From contig NC_089312.1 of assembly GCF_036669915.1 (NCBI RefSeq), positions 18,644,317 to 18,708,316 of the forward strand: a stretch of 64,000 bases of DNA. Direction: 5' to 3'. The notes beneath the pieces are model-generated. The model had not been told where the DNA came from, did no database searches, and worked only from the letters and a program-made list of their open reading frames with translations. Of this stretch, positions 10,879 through 22,275 are shown one piece after another. Position numbers and translations under genes: made by a program. The stretch's first letter is position 1, and each line of letters starts with the position of its first letter. Source of the stretch: Pocillopora verrucosa. Taxonomy: Eukaryota > Cnidaria > Anthozoa > Scleractinia > Pocilloporidae.

Positions 10879-13800
10879 AAATCTTTTTTCTCTCTCTTCG
10901 TCTTTTTTCGGTGCGCTTCTTTCCACCCAAGTGAAGATCGTTCATCAATACCCACGAGTAGGAATATGTTACAAGCAAAATTGCAAAAATTTAACGAACT
11001 GGAATATTTCTTCTGAAGACGGCAAAAACAATGTCTGGTTGCCACTTGGCGCCTGCGTAGGAAAGTTAATTTCTTACCCCGAGGCCAGACATAAATTAAG
11101 AAGATATTTGTGAAAAACGTTTCAGAAAGCCAAGTGGTGTGGTTTTTTTATTTTGTTTTTTTTAATCATTTGGTTCAACTTTTTATGAAGTAGGCGAAGA
11201 TAATTTCCGTTGACCATTAAACGGATGAAAATTTAAGAAGCCAAACAAAAAAAATAATTCTCCGGAAGTCATCTTTCTTGTGGCATAAAAAACATCAAGA
11301 ACAGTGTGCATTAGTGTTCATAATCATTTTGAAATATTTCAGCGTCACAGAGAACAGATCACGTCATTATCCTCTCCTTTATATCAGATTCGCACGCAAA
11401 ACAGTCTTTTAATGGCTTCGAAAGTAGTTCAACTAAAAAATATAAAAAGTTATTTGATGAAAAAGTGATTATACTGGCGCTCTGGCGTCATAATTAAATA
11501 GCGAGCGATAACAAAAGTCTTCAGTCTCAAGGAATATTCTAGGACCGAGCATATATTTTGCTTTTTGTTTTAGTTCCTTAATCATGAGGAAAAGTTTGCT
11601 TTTGAAAATATAATTACAAACAGCGCTACAAATAAGATTGTTTTACCACTTTTGGCTTCTTATGTCCTGACGTATTTTCTTAAGTTCCAATCTGAAGTTG
11701 CCTCTTCCAGTAGGTAGGTGAGTCTACAGAAGGAGATCTTGTGATAGGTTCACATCGACTTGCAAAACAGACGAATCTGAATTTAATCAAGGATTATCAC
11801 TGACATATGTGCGAATTAATCGATACATTTTTCTTCTAATAAATCGAATTCAATTCATGCTAAGTTGTATTTTTGCCCCTTTACAGGTATATTTTTAAAA
11901 ATGTTACCCATGCCTGGAGGATTTAAGACAACTTTCCTCTTTTTGCATGATCTTGACAAAAAATGTAGATTAAGTTCAGAGCCACCTTAAATCTTCGAAA
12001 TATTGAGTTAGTTCTTTGCCTGCTGGTTGTTGTTTGATGTAGCACGAACTCGTTCAAAATAAGGGTCTTTTCGAATATATTTTTTGGCAACCTCTTCCCT
12101 GATCGATAAATTAACAAAAGATAGCAAAGACGTTACACAAATCCATTAACGAAGCAAAAAAATAGAAATCTGTATGTTGTTAAGAACGTTGCTAAAAATA
12201 GGGAAAAAATTTGTTGTCAATGTTGTCATTTTGAATCCAAGTTAATCCTCTAAATCCCTAAATACTTTCATCACTTTTTGATTCGTTTTTAGCTCTGTTG
12301 TGTCTTTTTCTACTCTAGCAAACTATACTTACATGTTTCCTTCTTTTTCAAGTCAATTACCCCTGACGCTACTGAACACCGACTAAAGATTGTTGTGCCT
12401 AACAATCCTTTTGACCCCTAAATCCTTAGAGCATTACCGCTGAATGAACACTAAGATATCCGCTTGGATATCACCATGCAGTTAAAAGCACATTATTTCA
12501 AAGGAGAGAAATCTCGATATCAAAGTAACCTTTAGCTCCTTAGAGGACAAAAATGAAAAAAAAAAGGAAAAAAAAAAGAGAAAAACAAAAAAGCAACGAC
12601 GGTCGAGGACAACAAAATTAACAAGACTTACAAATGACAGGATCGGAACACTTAGGCTGGATTTTTCGGCACTGTCAAGCCGCTGCAATCTGTTAAATAA
12701 AGCATAAACTTCAGTGGTTCTTTATGAAACCGCATAAAAAGGAAAAAAAAAAGAACAGGAAGTCTGTTCAGCTAAGAGAAAAGAAACGGAAAAAAACAGT
12801 ATGTCAAAAAGGCCTTTAAAGGTAAGCTGTCTGGCAAAGAGCCGCGTGAATAACCGGTAAGCCGGGTTGTAGTAACTAGTCAACCACCTCGTTCCAAAAT
12901 AAGCTTGAAGACGTTTGAAGACTGATCTGTCGCTATTTTCCAAATGGCTCGACAATCCTTTCGCTTCGATGATCAGTGGCGAGACTAAAATGTGACTTGG
13001 CTGCCTCGAAAGCTAATGTTTTATTTCATACAGAATTAGATGGACAGCACACGCTTTCTTTCTTATTATTGACGTACGTGTAATTAATGAAATTGTGTCT
13101 ACCATCACTGTGCTTTTAGCTTTTCAAGCTTAGAAAAGGTTCCGGCTTCTTTCGTATTTTCCTAATAATGTGAAAATAAAGGAAAGTTTAATGGAAAGGA
13201 GATTAAACGCGACGCTGAAAGACTGACACTGAAAGAAGCAAGGTTGGTTCTTTTAATGCCGAACGTCACACATTATCATCGCTGTACTACAAATTGAGAT
13301 ATTGTTGTCTTTTCAGCCTTCCAGAATGCGTCTTAAGTCAGAAGACCTTAAGCCTACCGTCACAACGTGGAGACGAAACTTAAGTGGAGAAAACTAAACG
13401 GCCTATATTACGATTTGCGAAACAAACTATGTACGTGATAAGGAGTTAAAGTGAGAAAGCGAATTATAAAAACATAAAAAAAAATTAACGTTACAGAGGT
13501 AATTACAGAAGAGTGGCTTCGCATAAAAATCGGGTAGAAGACCGCAATGTAATCAATCCCCATTCAGCTTATACCATTTTTTTCAATTAAGTGTAAGTAA
13601 ACTTTTTTTTACGCCAATTTAATTATCTACCATTTCACCTGTTTGAGAAAAAAGATTTAACAAGATTAAAAACCAGACCAGTCAAAATTGTAATGTACAA
13701 TTGTTTTTCACATAGTACAACATTTGAAAATATTTGGGTCGATTTTTAAACTACATGTAAAAATTAATACAAAATTGATGGGAACGTGAAGGATGGAATA

Positions 13801-14120
13801 AAACAGAACGTTAAAAATTTGACTGGCGGAGTTCTAACCAGACCGACCACCGCTACTTATACAATATCTGAGATAATACGAGCGCCCTAATCGGTGAAAA
13901 ACCTATCGTTTTATGCAGCGGTAAACCGTATAAAGCAACCTTGTAAGCGAACTTGCTATTGGTTTACCGGCGTAATATTGGGAAAACACCTCTGGCTTGC
14001 TATTTACAAACTCTTCTCGTAATCTCCCAGCATTCTGCGCGGGTTTTAAATCCGGTAAACCGATGGAAAAGGTCCTCAATAGAGGATGGTTCTGAAGATA
14101 CACGTTTTTTTCTTTTTTTT
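10879..14120. other. Intergenic, nothing recognised
   Basis: AT-rich, no supported gene. An inverted pair of GGTAAACC-type words around 13918-13975 could be the remains of a small foldback repeat. The poly-A and poly-T runs near 12550-12600 create spurious open frames. Confidence 0.45.
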
Positions 14121-14467
14121 CGTTTCAGTAGTGTTTCTTAGCTGCGAGGATCTCTTAATTTCATCTTTCCACCGCAGTGCAAATATGTGAATTTTCATAT
14201 ATCTAAAATCTTCATTCACTTGGATGTTTATTTGGACCCAATTCATTGACCAGCTCCCAGTTGGCTTGTTAGCTCAATTGGTAGAGCGCTGCACCGGTAT
14301 CGCAGAGGTCATGGGTTCAAATCCCGTACGGGCCTGAAAATTTTTTTTTTCAGGTCCTATTAACAACTACTCGTTTCAGTAGTGTTTCTTAGCTGCGAGG
14401 ATCTCTTAATTTCATCTTTCCACCGCAGTGCAAATATGTGAATTTTCATATATCTAAAATCTTCATA
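14121..14467 (+). repeat. tRNA-derived SINE with duplicated 3' tail
   Basis: A pol III tRNA-like head (14263-14334) is followed by a T-rich linker and a tail that begins CGTTTCAGTAGTGTTTCTTA and ends TATCTAAAATCTTCAT (14372-14467). A practically identical tail also lies in front of the head (14121-14216), so the head is bracketed by direct copies about 251 bases apart. The same tail recurs at 27062-27300, which confirms an interspersed family. Confidence 0.8.
14263..14334 (+). tRNA. tRNA-like SINE head, nominal anticodon GGT (Thr)
   Basis: The 72 bases fold as a near-canonical cloverleaf. The acceptor arm pairs GGCTTGT with ACGGGCC, the D arm GCTC/GAGC, and the T arm ATGGG/CCCGT with loop TTCAAAT. 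The anticodon stem CTGCA/CGCAG has one A-C mismatch, and the loop CCGGTAT has C instead of U at position 33. That defect and the attached SINE tail argue for a SINE head rather than a translating tRNA. Confidence 0.5.
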
Positions 14468-14653
14468 TTCAGACCTATTCAGGTTTTTCTGAAAAAGTGT
14501 ATTGAAGTGGAATTCCGGCCAAGACCTTTAACAATAATTAATCAATAGCTTCAAGCAACACCTTGGTTCCCGATATTGTAGGTGTAAACGACATTACCAG
14601 TATCGCGGGACGCTCGTTATTTATGAACCCAGTAGTGAGTTAGCTTTCTGTAA

Positions 14654-14727
14654 AGACTCTGTAGCACAGTGATATGGTGTCAGAACGCAGACTCCGAAGG
14701 TCTAAGGTTCGATTCCTCATAGGGATT
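14654..14727 (+). repeat. Second tRNA-like SINE head
   Basis: It has A-box-like GTAGCACAGTGATATGG and an exact B box (GGTTCGATTCC), with a mostly paired acceptor (AGACTCT / AGGGATT). The anticodon region (ACTCCGAAGGT) does not give a clean seven-base loop with U33. It is followed by a T-rich tract. Probably a SINE from a different tRNA than the neighbouring one. Confidence 0.5.
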
Positions 14728-15917
14728 CAAATTTTTTTCTATGACTCAAGATCGTGAAAAGACGAAAAAAACATCTTTTTCAGCATCGGCAGAGCTTTGC
14801 CTAGTCCTTGTCCAGAAGGTGAACGAAATCAGGGGATTGGTCGAACACGAACGCAAGCGCCTGTTTCGCATTTCTTCGCTTAAAAAATAAGTAAATATTA
14901 GAAATAAAACAGCGATGGAAGTTATAATCACACTATAGATCAATACATATGATCCAATAACGTAATGCAAAGGGAAAAAGATTTTGAAACACTTCTCACC
15001 ATTTCGCCCGCTCTTTCCGTCTCTGGACAACAATTATGGTAGATCCAAGGTAATTTGGTATTATCAACTGCGCTGATGACGATTTCAATTTCTTACATGA
15101 AAATTAATGCCAAAATTTCAATTCACTCGTTTATGAAAACTTCCAATGTACCTTACAAACCCAGAATCATGGTACAGATAGTATTGAGGTAAAATAGTTA
15201 ATGATTAATACTAACACACATGATGGAAAACTAAGTGCGATTTATTTGGCCTGAAATCAATTCTAAAAAACGTGAATATTAAACTTAAAGATGAAAGTAA
15301 TAATATTTCAACCAAAAAAGTTATTTTCAGTGAAATTCAAACGGATAACAATAGCAAAAGCCTTTTGTCAGTTATCAGTAAATCTAACTTCAAATGTCAG
15401 TTGTCTGTTAACATTTCTGGTGTTTGTGAGTTGTCAGTCAACCCCGTTCAGAACCTCTGACAAATCCCTTACAGATGTGATAACAATTTTACGCCAAATT
15501 GTAATTCCACATGCTGGATATACCTAAAATATATTAGTAGGACATCTTTACTTTGTTGTTTCTTTTTTTTCAGTACTCTATCATGTGAAATCAGTTGTAT
15601 TTAACTAGTTTAAATAATGTCACCTTTTCATAATTTCAGTATTTGTAAAAGGAACATCCAATTGAAAAAGGACACGTTGAGGCTTCAAACTCGTCATTAT
15701 AAAAGTGTCCAAAAATTCTGACATCTATTGAAAAAAAGGAAAAAGAAGTCAGCAACAATCTAAGGGAGACAAGATCTGCTTCCACAAAACCGAAACAGAA
15801 ATTGCAAGGGAACAGTGAAATTGTCGACAAGGGGAGACTTTTGCATATAGTCGCAATGAACACAATCAAAGAACCTTAATTTTTATGGCTTGTTTTAGAT
15901 AAATGCAACATGCATGT
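14728..15917. other. Intergenic, nothing recognised
   Basis: No supported gene. The open frames at 14746-15033 (minus) and 15272-15527 (plus) have no recognisable domain. Confidence 0.4.
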
Positions 15918-16350
15918 TTGTTATTTAATCAAAGGACACCTGTCGCATTACATCTTATTTTCAATATTTTGCTTGATTGTAGCCCTCCAACAAACTTGGC
16001 TGTCTCACTAACTACACTTTCTGACTGGAATGTTCTCTCAGGTGAAGCCGATAAACTGATTTCACGCAAGCACTTTTCAAACTACAAGTATGATTTTCAT
16101 CTCTGGAGCGATGACTCTCCCACATAGGTTGCGTGTTTGTTATCTAATCAAAAGACACTTGTCGCATTACATCTGATTTTCAATATTTTGCTTGATTGTA
16201 GCCCTCCAACAAACTTGGCTGTCTCACTAACTACACTTTCTGACTGGAATGTTCTCTCAGGTGAAGCCGATAAACTGATTTCACGCAAGCACTTTTCAAA
16301 CTACAAGTATGATTTTCATCTCCGGAGCGATGACTCTCCCACATAGGTTG
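15918..16350 (+). repeat. Tandem duplication of about 217 bp with an open frame in each copy
   Basis: Two near-identical copies (about 15918-16131 and 16135-16350) each encode the same peptide core, CSPPTNLAVSLTTLSDWN to HFSNYKYDFHL. Each has a possible splice acceptor (GATTGTAG|CCCTCC) at the same place inside. Both copies keep the frame, with few differences. This could be a duplicated exon of an unrecognised gene or simply a recent repeat. I cannot name a family. Confidence 0.55.
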
Positions 16351-17222
16351 CGAAGAGAGGCAAATGGGGGCATTTACACCTGGTGCCAACAGAGAGCAAG
16401 CCAAGGGCTTACGTCATTGCAAAAAGCCTAACAGCGAGCGGTTCTGGAAGTACCAGTCTGATATAGATAACCATGTTATAAAAAAATGAACATGATATTA
16501 CCAATGTTTCAGGGTTAGTTGGGGACAATGCCTCGACCCAAAACACCAGCTAACAACACCAGAAATTTTGGAAAGGAGATGATTTTGTAGGATGCTACCC
16601 ACATGTACTAAACATTATGCTGGGATGGATATGCTAGGCTGGGTGTGGGGCCAAGGGTGACGTGAACAACCCCTAAGTTTTACAATTGTTCCATAAAATA
16701 TCCAAGCCAATACAAAGTTATATATGTTTCTCTAGGTATTCTAAGTAAGGAGCCACCCCTTTCTCAGACATTTATTGACACCAAGTGGACTTATTATCGT
16801 AAAACTCTCCAGTGGTATCTTAAGTATGGAAAAGCTTTTTTTTAGGGCTCACTGAGCGTCTCCCTCAAAGACTGCCAAAATCAGATAGCCACAACATTAT
16901 TTGGCGAAATGTCATTAAGCTGAGATCCAGTCCTCTGATTCACTTTGAAATCAAATTTTTGTAGGTTTTTTAAATCTTCGATATCATCCCCTCTATGAAT
17001 ACATCCCAAGCTAGCGATGCAGAACTTGGATTCTCAAATGGTTACCCAGCATGGCCAGCAACTGTTCTGAAGCACCATGAAACTTTAACTGAAATGTTGA
17101 TGTCTCCATAGAATATTTTCCTCTAACATCACAACAGGTAAATATGTCACTGAAGGACCCAGCAGTTATTAACACTTTAACTCCCAAGATCTGATCGCCA
17201 ATTCACAACGACTAAACTGTAA
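16351..17222. other. Intergenic, weak repeat traces
   Basis: No gene recognised. Near 17170 a short piece (CTTTAACTCCCAAGATCT) matches the terminal repeat of the MITE family seen at 28.6, 32.2, 45.7 and 60.8 kb. Confidence 0.4.
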
Positions 17223-17230
17223 CTGACAAG

Positions 17231-18145
17231 AGAGGGGCATTGGAATTTACGGTTTTGCGGTTTTGGCTATTTTTTAGATCGGTTTTTGTGCCAAAAAAAA
17301 CTTCAGTTTCTAGGTTTTGGTGTTCATTGCGGTTTGCGGATTTTTCGTTTTTTTAGTATCCGGTTGTCGGTTTTCGCGAAAAATATTAACGGGTTTTCGG
17401 ACTTGATATCCGATGCGGTTTTCGGTTTTTCCTATTTGACCTATTTGGGTTCCGGTTTCTCTACGATCTGAGCGACAATTACGCTCCTCCACTGATCTTG
17501 AATAGCAGCTAAACGCAAATGTTATTAAATTTAAATATCGCAGGGATCCCCAGGGGGGAAGGGTACGGCTAAGCGCGGAACATTGCCAGGGTTTCTTTAT
17601 CAATGCCACATCGAGGTTGATGACCAAGTTACAGGCCACACGTGACTGATTGATTCAACATTCCAATAGAATCTCCAAACTTTCAGGTCTTAGTTCGCAA
17701 ACGGAAATGTTAGATTAGGGATTTTCGATGAAACTTTCCACAGCTATAGCTATTTGCGACTGCAAAATTGCAATCCTATAAAGGACTTTTGTGCGAATTT
17801 CCTTAATCTAACTGGGCTCCATTACCAGCTACTGAGTCCGCAGAGACAACGCCCGAGGTCCTCGAGAGAGAAGCTGTTAATTTAAGCAGTTATTAGAAGA
17901 TACGAATGCCAAGTCCATGGCATTCATAAATCCTATAATTAAATTAGTGTAGTTTACTCTGTATGTTCCACTTGTCACCACTGTTTCGGATCGATCAGGG
18001 TTTTAATTACTGGGATGTGAAAATGTATCGGTTTTGACAGTTTTGCATGCATTTTTCCGTTTTTATCGAATTTTTTATCGGTTTTTCAGTTTTGGATAAT
18101 TTTTTCCACGGTTTTGTGGTTTCTAATAGGCCCCAATGCCCCCCT
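17231..18145. mobile_element. Non-autonomous hAT-like element with 8-bp target duplication
   Basis: The ends are inverted: left AGAGGGGCATTGG and, reading inward on the other strand, right AGGGGGGCATTGG. Both are flanked by the direct repeat CTGACAAG (17223-17230 and 18146-18153), the 8-bp duplication typical of hAT transposons. Subterminal regions are full of CGGTTTT-type repeats (17250-17460 and 18028-18118). No transposase frame is visible in about 0.9 kb, so it would need a transposase from elsewhere. It stops about 120 bases before the start codon of decarboxylase copy 1. Confidence 0.75.
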
Positions 18146-18267
18146 CTGACAAGAAAATTACAAAAATGCGGTTTTGAACGAACATGACAGTTCTGGGTTA
18201 CGTAACTCCTGTGAGGTTTAAAGCTAATCAACATAACAACGACCCACAAACTACTTGCAACACAATC

Positions 18268-19668
18268 ATGGGCAGCAAACTTTATGGCCATGTTCAACGG
18301 ACTCTTTCCGGGCAGCGAACCACCAATACTTATGGTGTTGGTCAATGGATTCCTTCTGACCAGAAAGTTCTTGACAAATGGTTAGCCAACTTGATAACAG
18401 AAGTCAAAATTAAATCCAAAGATAAGTTAGAGTTATTGCTGGTTCTTCATCCACCAGCTGAAGATGAAGAGACAGCTAGAGCTGAAACTCAGCCGGTAGC
18501 TGCTAACGGTAAAGAAGAAGACCTCGGTCTCCATCCACCGGTTCAAGAATTATTGAAAGCTATCATATCCGACCCCAAAATCTACATGTTCTTCCATCAG
18601 ATGTTCCAGCAACAGTACACTGAGCTCCCACATATTTCGGAAAGGACAAAGATTTCTAGCTGGCAATTGATGATTATATTAATTGACTACATCATGACAA
18701 CAGCTCCAGAGTACAGCAAAGCTGGTTTGGTTAGTTTCCCCATCAACGCAATCCTGAACTGGCCGATGGCTACGACTGCTGGATTTGCTGCTTTCCTCGA
18801 CGACAAAGTCAACACGTTGTTCAAAAGTATTCTCAACTATTGGGGAAAGTTTCTTTCCAGTTCTGCTTCTTGTTACGTGTTGAATGAAAATCCTCGTCAT
18901 GGTTGGTTTGGTGAAGATGCAATGCAAGCAATGCCAAACTTCGACCAAGAGTTTAAATGTAAACCTAATGAAAAACATTATGGTTTTACATCATGGGATG
19001 ATTTCTTCACCAGAGAGTTTCGTGATGGCATTCGTCCAGTAGAATCTCCGGACGACGATTCCATTGTTGCGAATGCTTGTGAGTCGGCGCCATATCAGAT
19101 CTCTACAGCCGTAAAACACAGGGACTTCTTCTGGATAAAGCACCAACGGTACTCATTGGACTTCATCCTGAACATGAGTGACCTTGCCAAGCAATTTCAT
19201 GGTGGAACCGTCTACCAAGCGTTCCTAAGGGCCACCAGTTATCACCGATTTCACAGTCCTGTGTCCGGTACCATTTACAAGACAGAACTCGTGGATGGTT
19301 CTTATTATTCTGCAACCCACGACATTCAGGATGACCCTGCATCGCCCAACATGTCACGAGGATACATAGCCCAAGTAGCTGCCAGAGGTATTATCTACAT
19401 TCAAGCTGACAATCCTGATATTGGCTTAATGTGCTTCGTATCAATCGGTATGTCAGAGGTGTCTTCCAACGAAATCACCGTTGAAGAAAAGGATAAAGTG
19501 AAGAAAGGTGACCAGCTCGGTATGTTTCACTTTGGTGGGTCCACGTATCTACTGATATTTCGCCCTGAAGTAAATATCAAGTTCGATACGAGAGGTCAAA
19601 TGCCAGGTCTAGATACCGAAAACATTCCGGTTAAATCGAAAATTGCAACCGTGCATCCAGCAATCTAA
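18268..19668 (+). CDS. PsiD-like pyruvoyl-dependent decarboxylase, copy 1 (intact)
   Basis: Predicted decarboxylase of 466 residues in the PSD superfamily, in the branch with an additional N-terminal helical domain (as in fungal tryptophan decarboxylase PsiD). A weakly conserved N-terminus is followed by the extra domain (about 85-205, with HPPVQELLKAIISDP and LNYWGKFLSSSAS) and the catalytic domain (about 215-466). The latter shows WDDFFTREFRDGIRPV, NACES, SYHRFHSPVSG and GMFHFGGST. By family analogy, self-cleavage between Gly424 and Ser425 would give a large beta chain and a 42-residue alpha chain with an N-terminal pyruvoyl group. I chose ATG 18268 because it matches the start context of copies 2, 4 and 5; an in-frame ATG at 18184 exists. 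Copy 1 alone has about 17 extra residues near the N-terminus and Phe for Trp in the HRxH motif. It has one exon. AATAAA lies at 20504. The substrate is unproven. Confidence 0.88.
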   Translation: MGSKLYGHVQRTLSGQRTTNTYGVGQWIPSDQKVLDKWLANLITEVKIKSKDKLELLLVLHPPAEDEETARAETQPVAANGKEEDLGLHPPVQELLKAIISDPKIYMFFHQMFQQQYTELPHISERTKISSWQLMIILIDYIMTTAPEYSKAGLVSFPINAILNWPMATTAGFAAFLDDKVNTLFKSILNYWGKFLSSSASCYVLNENPRHGWFGEDAMQAMPNFDQEFKCKPNEKHYGFTSWDDFFTREFRDGIRPVESPDDDSIVANACESAPYQISTAVKHRDFFWIKHQRYSLDFILNMSDLAKQFHGGTVYQAFLRATSYHRFHSPVSGTIYKTELVDGSYYSATHDIQDDPASPNMSRGYIAQVAARGIIYIQADNPDIGLMCFVSIGMSEVSSNEITVEEKDKVKKGDQLGMFHFGGSTYLLIFRPEVNIKFDTRGQMPGLDTENIPVKSKIATVHPAI

Positions 19669-20848
19669 GCAACTAGTAAGGATTTTGATGAACAGCTTGA
19701 TTTTATCAATGTTCAGTATGAACATAACAATTCTCTTTCTTTCCTCTTAGGAAAAGTCTTTTTGTAATAATGAAATTGATTTTTTTTTTTTTTTTATCAA
19801 AGGTTATCATTTTTTTTTATCAAAGGTTATCATTTTTTTTTTTTTATCAAAGGTTATCATTTTAGCTAAATTTAGAAGTGTTTAGCAATTATTTAAATTA
19901 GGAATGTTCTGCGGGCTTAGATTTTGTGAATAATTTAGGCATGCAAGATTATCCTGGAATCCTTATGGAGTTTTGTGAGCCTTGGTTTGTCATGTGCTGC
20001 AGCAAGACCACACATTTATATTCACCATTTGAGTGATTGGTCCTCAACCGTTGTGATAGGCCTTAATTTTTGTACGATAATCGTCATCGATAGTCGTGTT
20101 TGGGTTTGTCCTTGCTAAGCGTCCTCAGCGGGAAGTTTTGTTCAAGGTTTTAGTTCTCGAGGTTTGGAAGTTTTTCAAACACCAGTTGTTTTTTCGAATG
20201 TTTCGTGAAATTATTCTTGTATTTGAAAACAGTCCAATAATATGTGGAAAAAACCTTTTTTATGCAAATCTTTTTGTGCCACAAGCATATCTAATAATTG
20301 ATAGTGTATTTTCAAACCGAAGCATTTAATCACTTAATCAAGCATTTGCGATGGCATTTTTAATAATAATTACGAACCAAAGGTTTCTTAACTCACATTT
20401 GGAGCGAAAGGTATTCCATACCATGGTTTACCGAAAGTGTGATTATAGAGAACTTAATCCTCGATGTGTACATTACCACTTCGTTGATTTTCTGATATGT
20501 AGAAATAAAGCACTGAAAGTGTGTGAAGGGCTTAGGTGTTTTGCTTTCAACTGTTCTTATTAAAAACATCATATTCCACACAACACACCACCTGGAGGAC
20601 ACATTCTAGCCTCAAGGGAACCTGCTTGGTCCATTTTTAGTAACACAATTGTCAATTTTGGCATCGTTAATCTCTGTCAATTATAACAACCCATAAAATA
20701 CCGTAACGTTAGAGCCACTGAAGTTACTGCATCAGCACGTTTTTTGCCGCTAACCCAACCGTTTAAAGACACTTTAAACACTAGGCCAAAATTGATGAGA
20801 TTGGATTGAATAATTGCTGTAGGATTTTATATATATATATGTACTATA
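19669..20848 (+). other. 3' UTR and downstream unit DNA of decarboxylase copy 1
   Basis: Homologous to the DNA downstream of the other copies. It holds a triple repeat of a T-run plus ATCAAAGGTTATCAT (about 19775-19862). The polyadenylation signal AATAAA at 20504-20509, in the shared context GATATGTAGAAATAAAGCACTG, is about 0.84 kb after the stop. The shared tail word GGTCCATTTTTAGTAACACA follows near 20630. Confidence 0.7.
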
Positions 20849-21431
20849 TATACATAAGTTAAAGAATTAAAGAGGACGCATCGATTCTCTGTGACTCTGA
20901 GTTTCGCACCTAAGCACTCGTCAGACAGAACTTTATTCAATGAAAAACATACCTCCTTATGTACAAATTAGCTAAGTAGCTAAACATGCAAAGGAACATA
21001 ATTTGGTTTAATCAAACGGCATCATCGGCAGAGAGTTTCTTAACTTCCTCAGTAAACATTTTCCGAAAAATCACCGGCACAACAAGATTTTCAACAGGAA
21101 CAAAATAAAAGTTTGTTGTAGCTATACAGAAAACCTACAAACCATAATTAAGAAACACATCAGAAAAATCCTCGAGACAAGCGAGACACCCTCCACGGAA
21201 AGCAACTGTAACTGCAGGAAAAAAAACCACTGCCCTCTATGGCTCTATAGAATCTTTATTCCACACGTAGATTAGATCATCACACCAGTGAATAAATTAG
21301 CTACTTATCTAATTTGTATATAAGGAGGTATGTTTTTCATTGAATAAAGTTCTGTCTGACGAGCGCTTAAGCGCAAAACTCAGAGTCACAGAGAATCGAT
21401 GCGTTCTCTTAAATTCTTTAACTTATGTATA
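20849..21431. mobile_element. Foldback / long-TIR element
   Basis: Inverted arms of about 140 bases (20849-20990 and 21287-21431) enclose about 300 bases. The arms share TACATAAGTTAAAGAATT, GCATCGATTCTCTGTGACTC and CATACCTCCTTAT in opposite orientation. TA-rich sequence flanks the left end. It is inserted in the downstream part of decarboxylase unit 1 and splits the unit's shared tail. No coding frame. Confidence 0.8.
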
Positions 21432-22275
21432 CTTAGCTCTGCTACCACAGCATTGAGCACTTTACGCCAAGGTAGACTCTACCCACATTCATTTACATTT
21501 ACCATATATATTTGTATATGAGATAGAACATCGATCACATAGAAACCTACTCTAGCTTCTCTGGGCCCAAGCCGGGAATTTTGATTTTCTGGATGATCTA
21601 AACATTGCGCTGTCATCAAGCCTAACAAATTCTACCGAATGAAATTGATAAGTCGAGCGAACCTATTTGGTCCATTTTTAGTAACACAATTGTCAATTGT
21701 GCGCTAACCCAACCGTCTAACCACTAGGCCAAAATGAATGAGATTGGCTTGAATAAGTGCTGTAGGATTTTAAAGGTTATCTTAGATATATACATATATA
21801 TATTTCTATATTACATTGAAGAAATGTAAAATGGTTTCCGTGTTTACATAGCCTGATGTAAACACGCGGGAGGTTGGGAGAACACGAGATAAGCGTAGGA
21901 AACCACGACGCGAAGCAGAGTGGTTTCCAGCTTATCCTGTGGTTTCCAGCTTTATACAGTTGAAGGTTTCTTTATTCTTCTCTTTCTTTTATTCAACTTA
22001 TTACTTCGGGACTAGCTCAAATCTTTCATGGAAAGTGTGGGTCACCGACTATAAAGCTGACGCTTACGGAGCTGTCAATCTCCAACCTTCGTTATCCTTT
22101 TACACTTGACTAGCGAATCACGTTAAGCCACGCAGAGCAGAGTTTGCATACTAAGTAGGCACCTTCGAGATGTTTACGCTTTACAAAAGGATTTTCTAAC
22201 TTAAATTTTTTTTAGTCTTACGGTCAAGTTCGGGCAAAACAAAAACAAGATTGACAATATAAAAATTACAATAAA
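21432..22275. other. Unit-tail remnant and unassigned DNA
   Basis: A second copy of the unit tail (GGTCCATTTTTAGTAACACA to GCTGTAGGATTTTAAAGG, about 21668-21780) resumes here. After it come TA-rich repeats and DNA with no recognised gene. Confidence 0.5.

Noticed and set aside
14263-14334. Functional tRNA-Thr gene
   Set aside because: C at position 33, a mismatch in the anticodon stem, and attachment to a SINE tail repeated elsewhere point to a retroposon.
18679-18978. Minus-strand open frames recurring opposite each decarboxylase copy (also 25349-25648 and 42846-43145)
   Set aside because: Their conservation follows from the conserved sense strand; they start in different places and have no domain.
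18268-19668. Canonical mitochondrial phosphatidylserine decarboxylase (PISD)
   Set aside because: No transit peptide or membrane helix, an extra N-terminal domain, GGST rather than LGST, and NACES where canonical enzymes have the Asp-containing motif.
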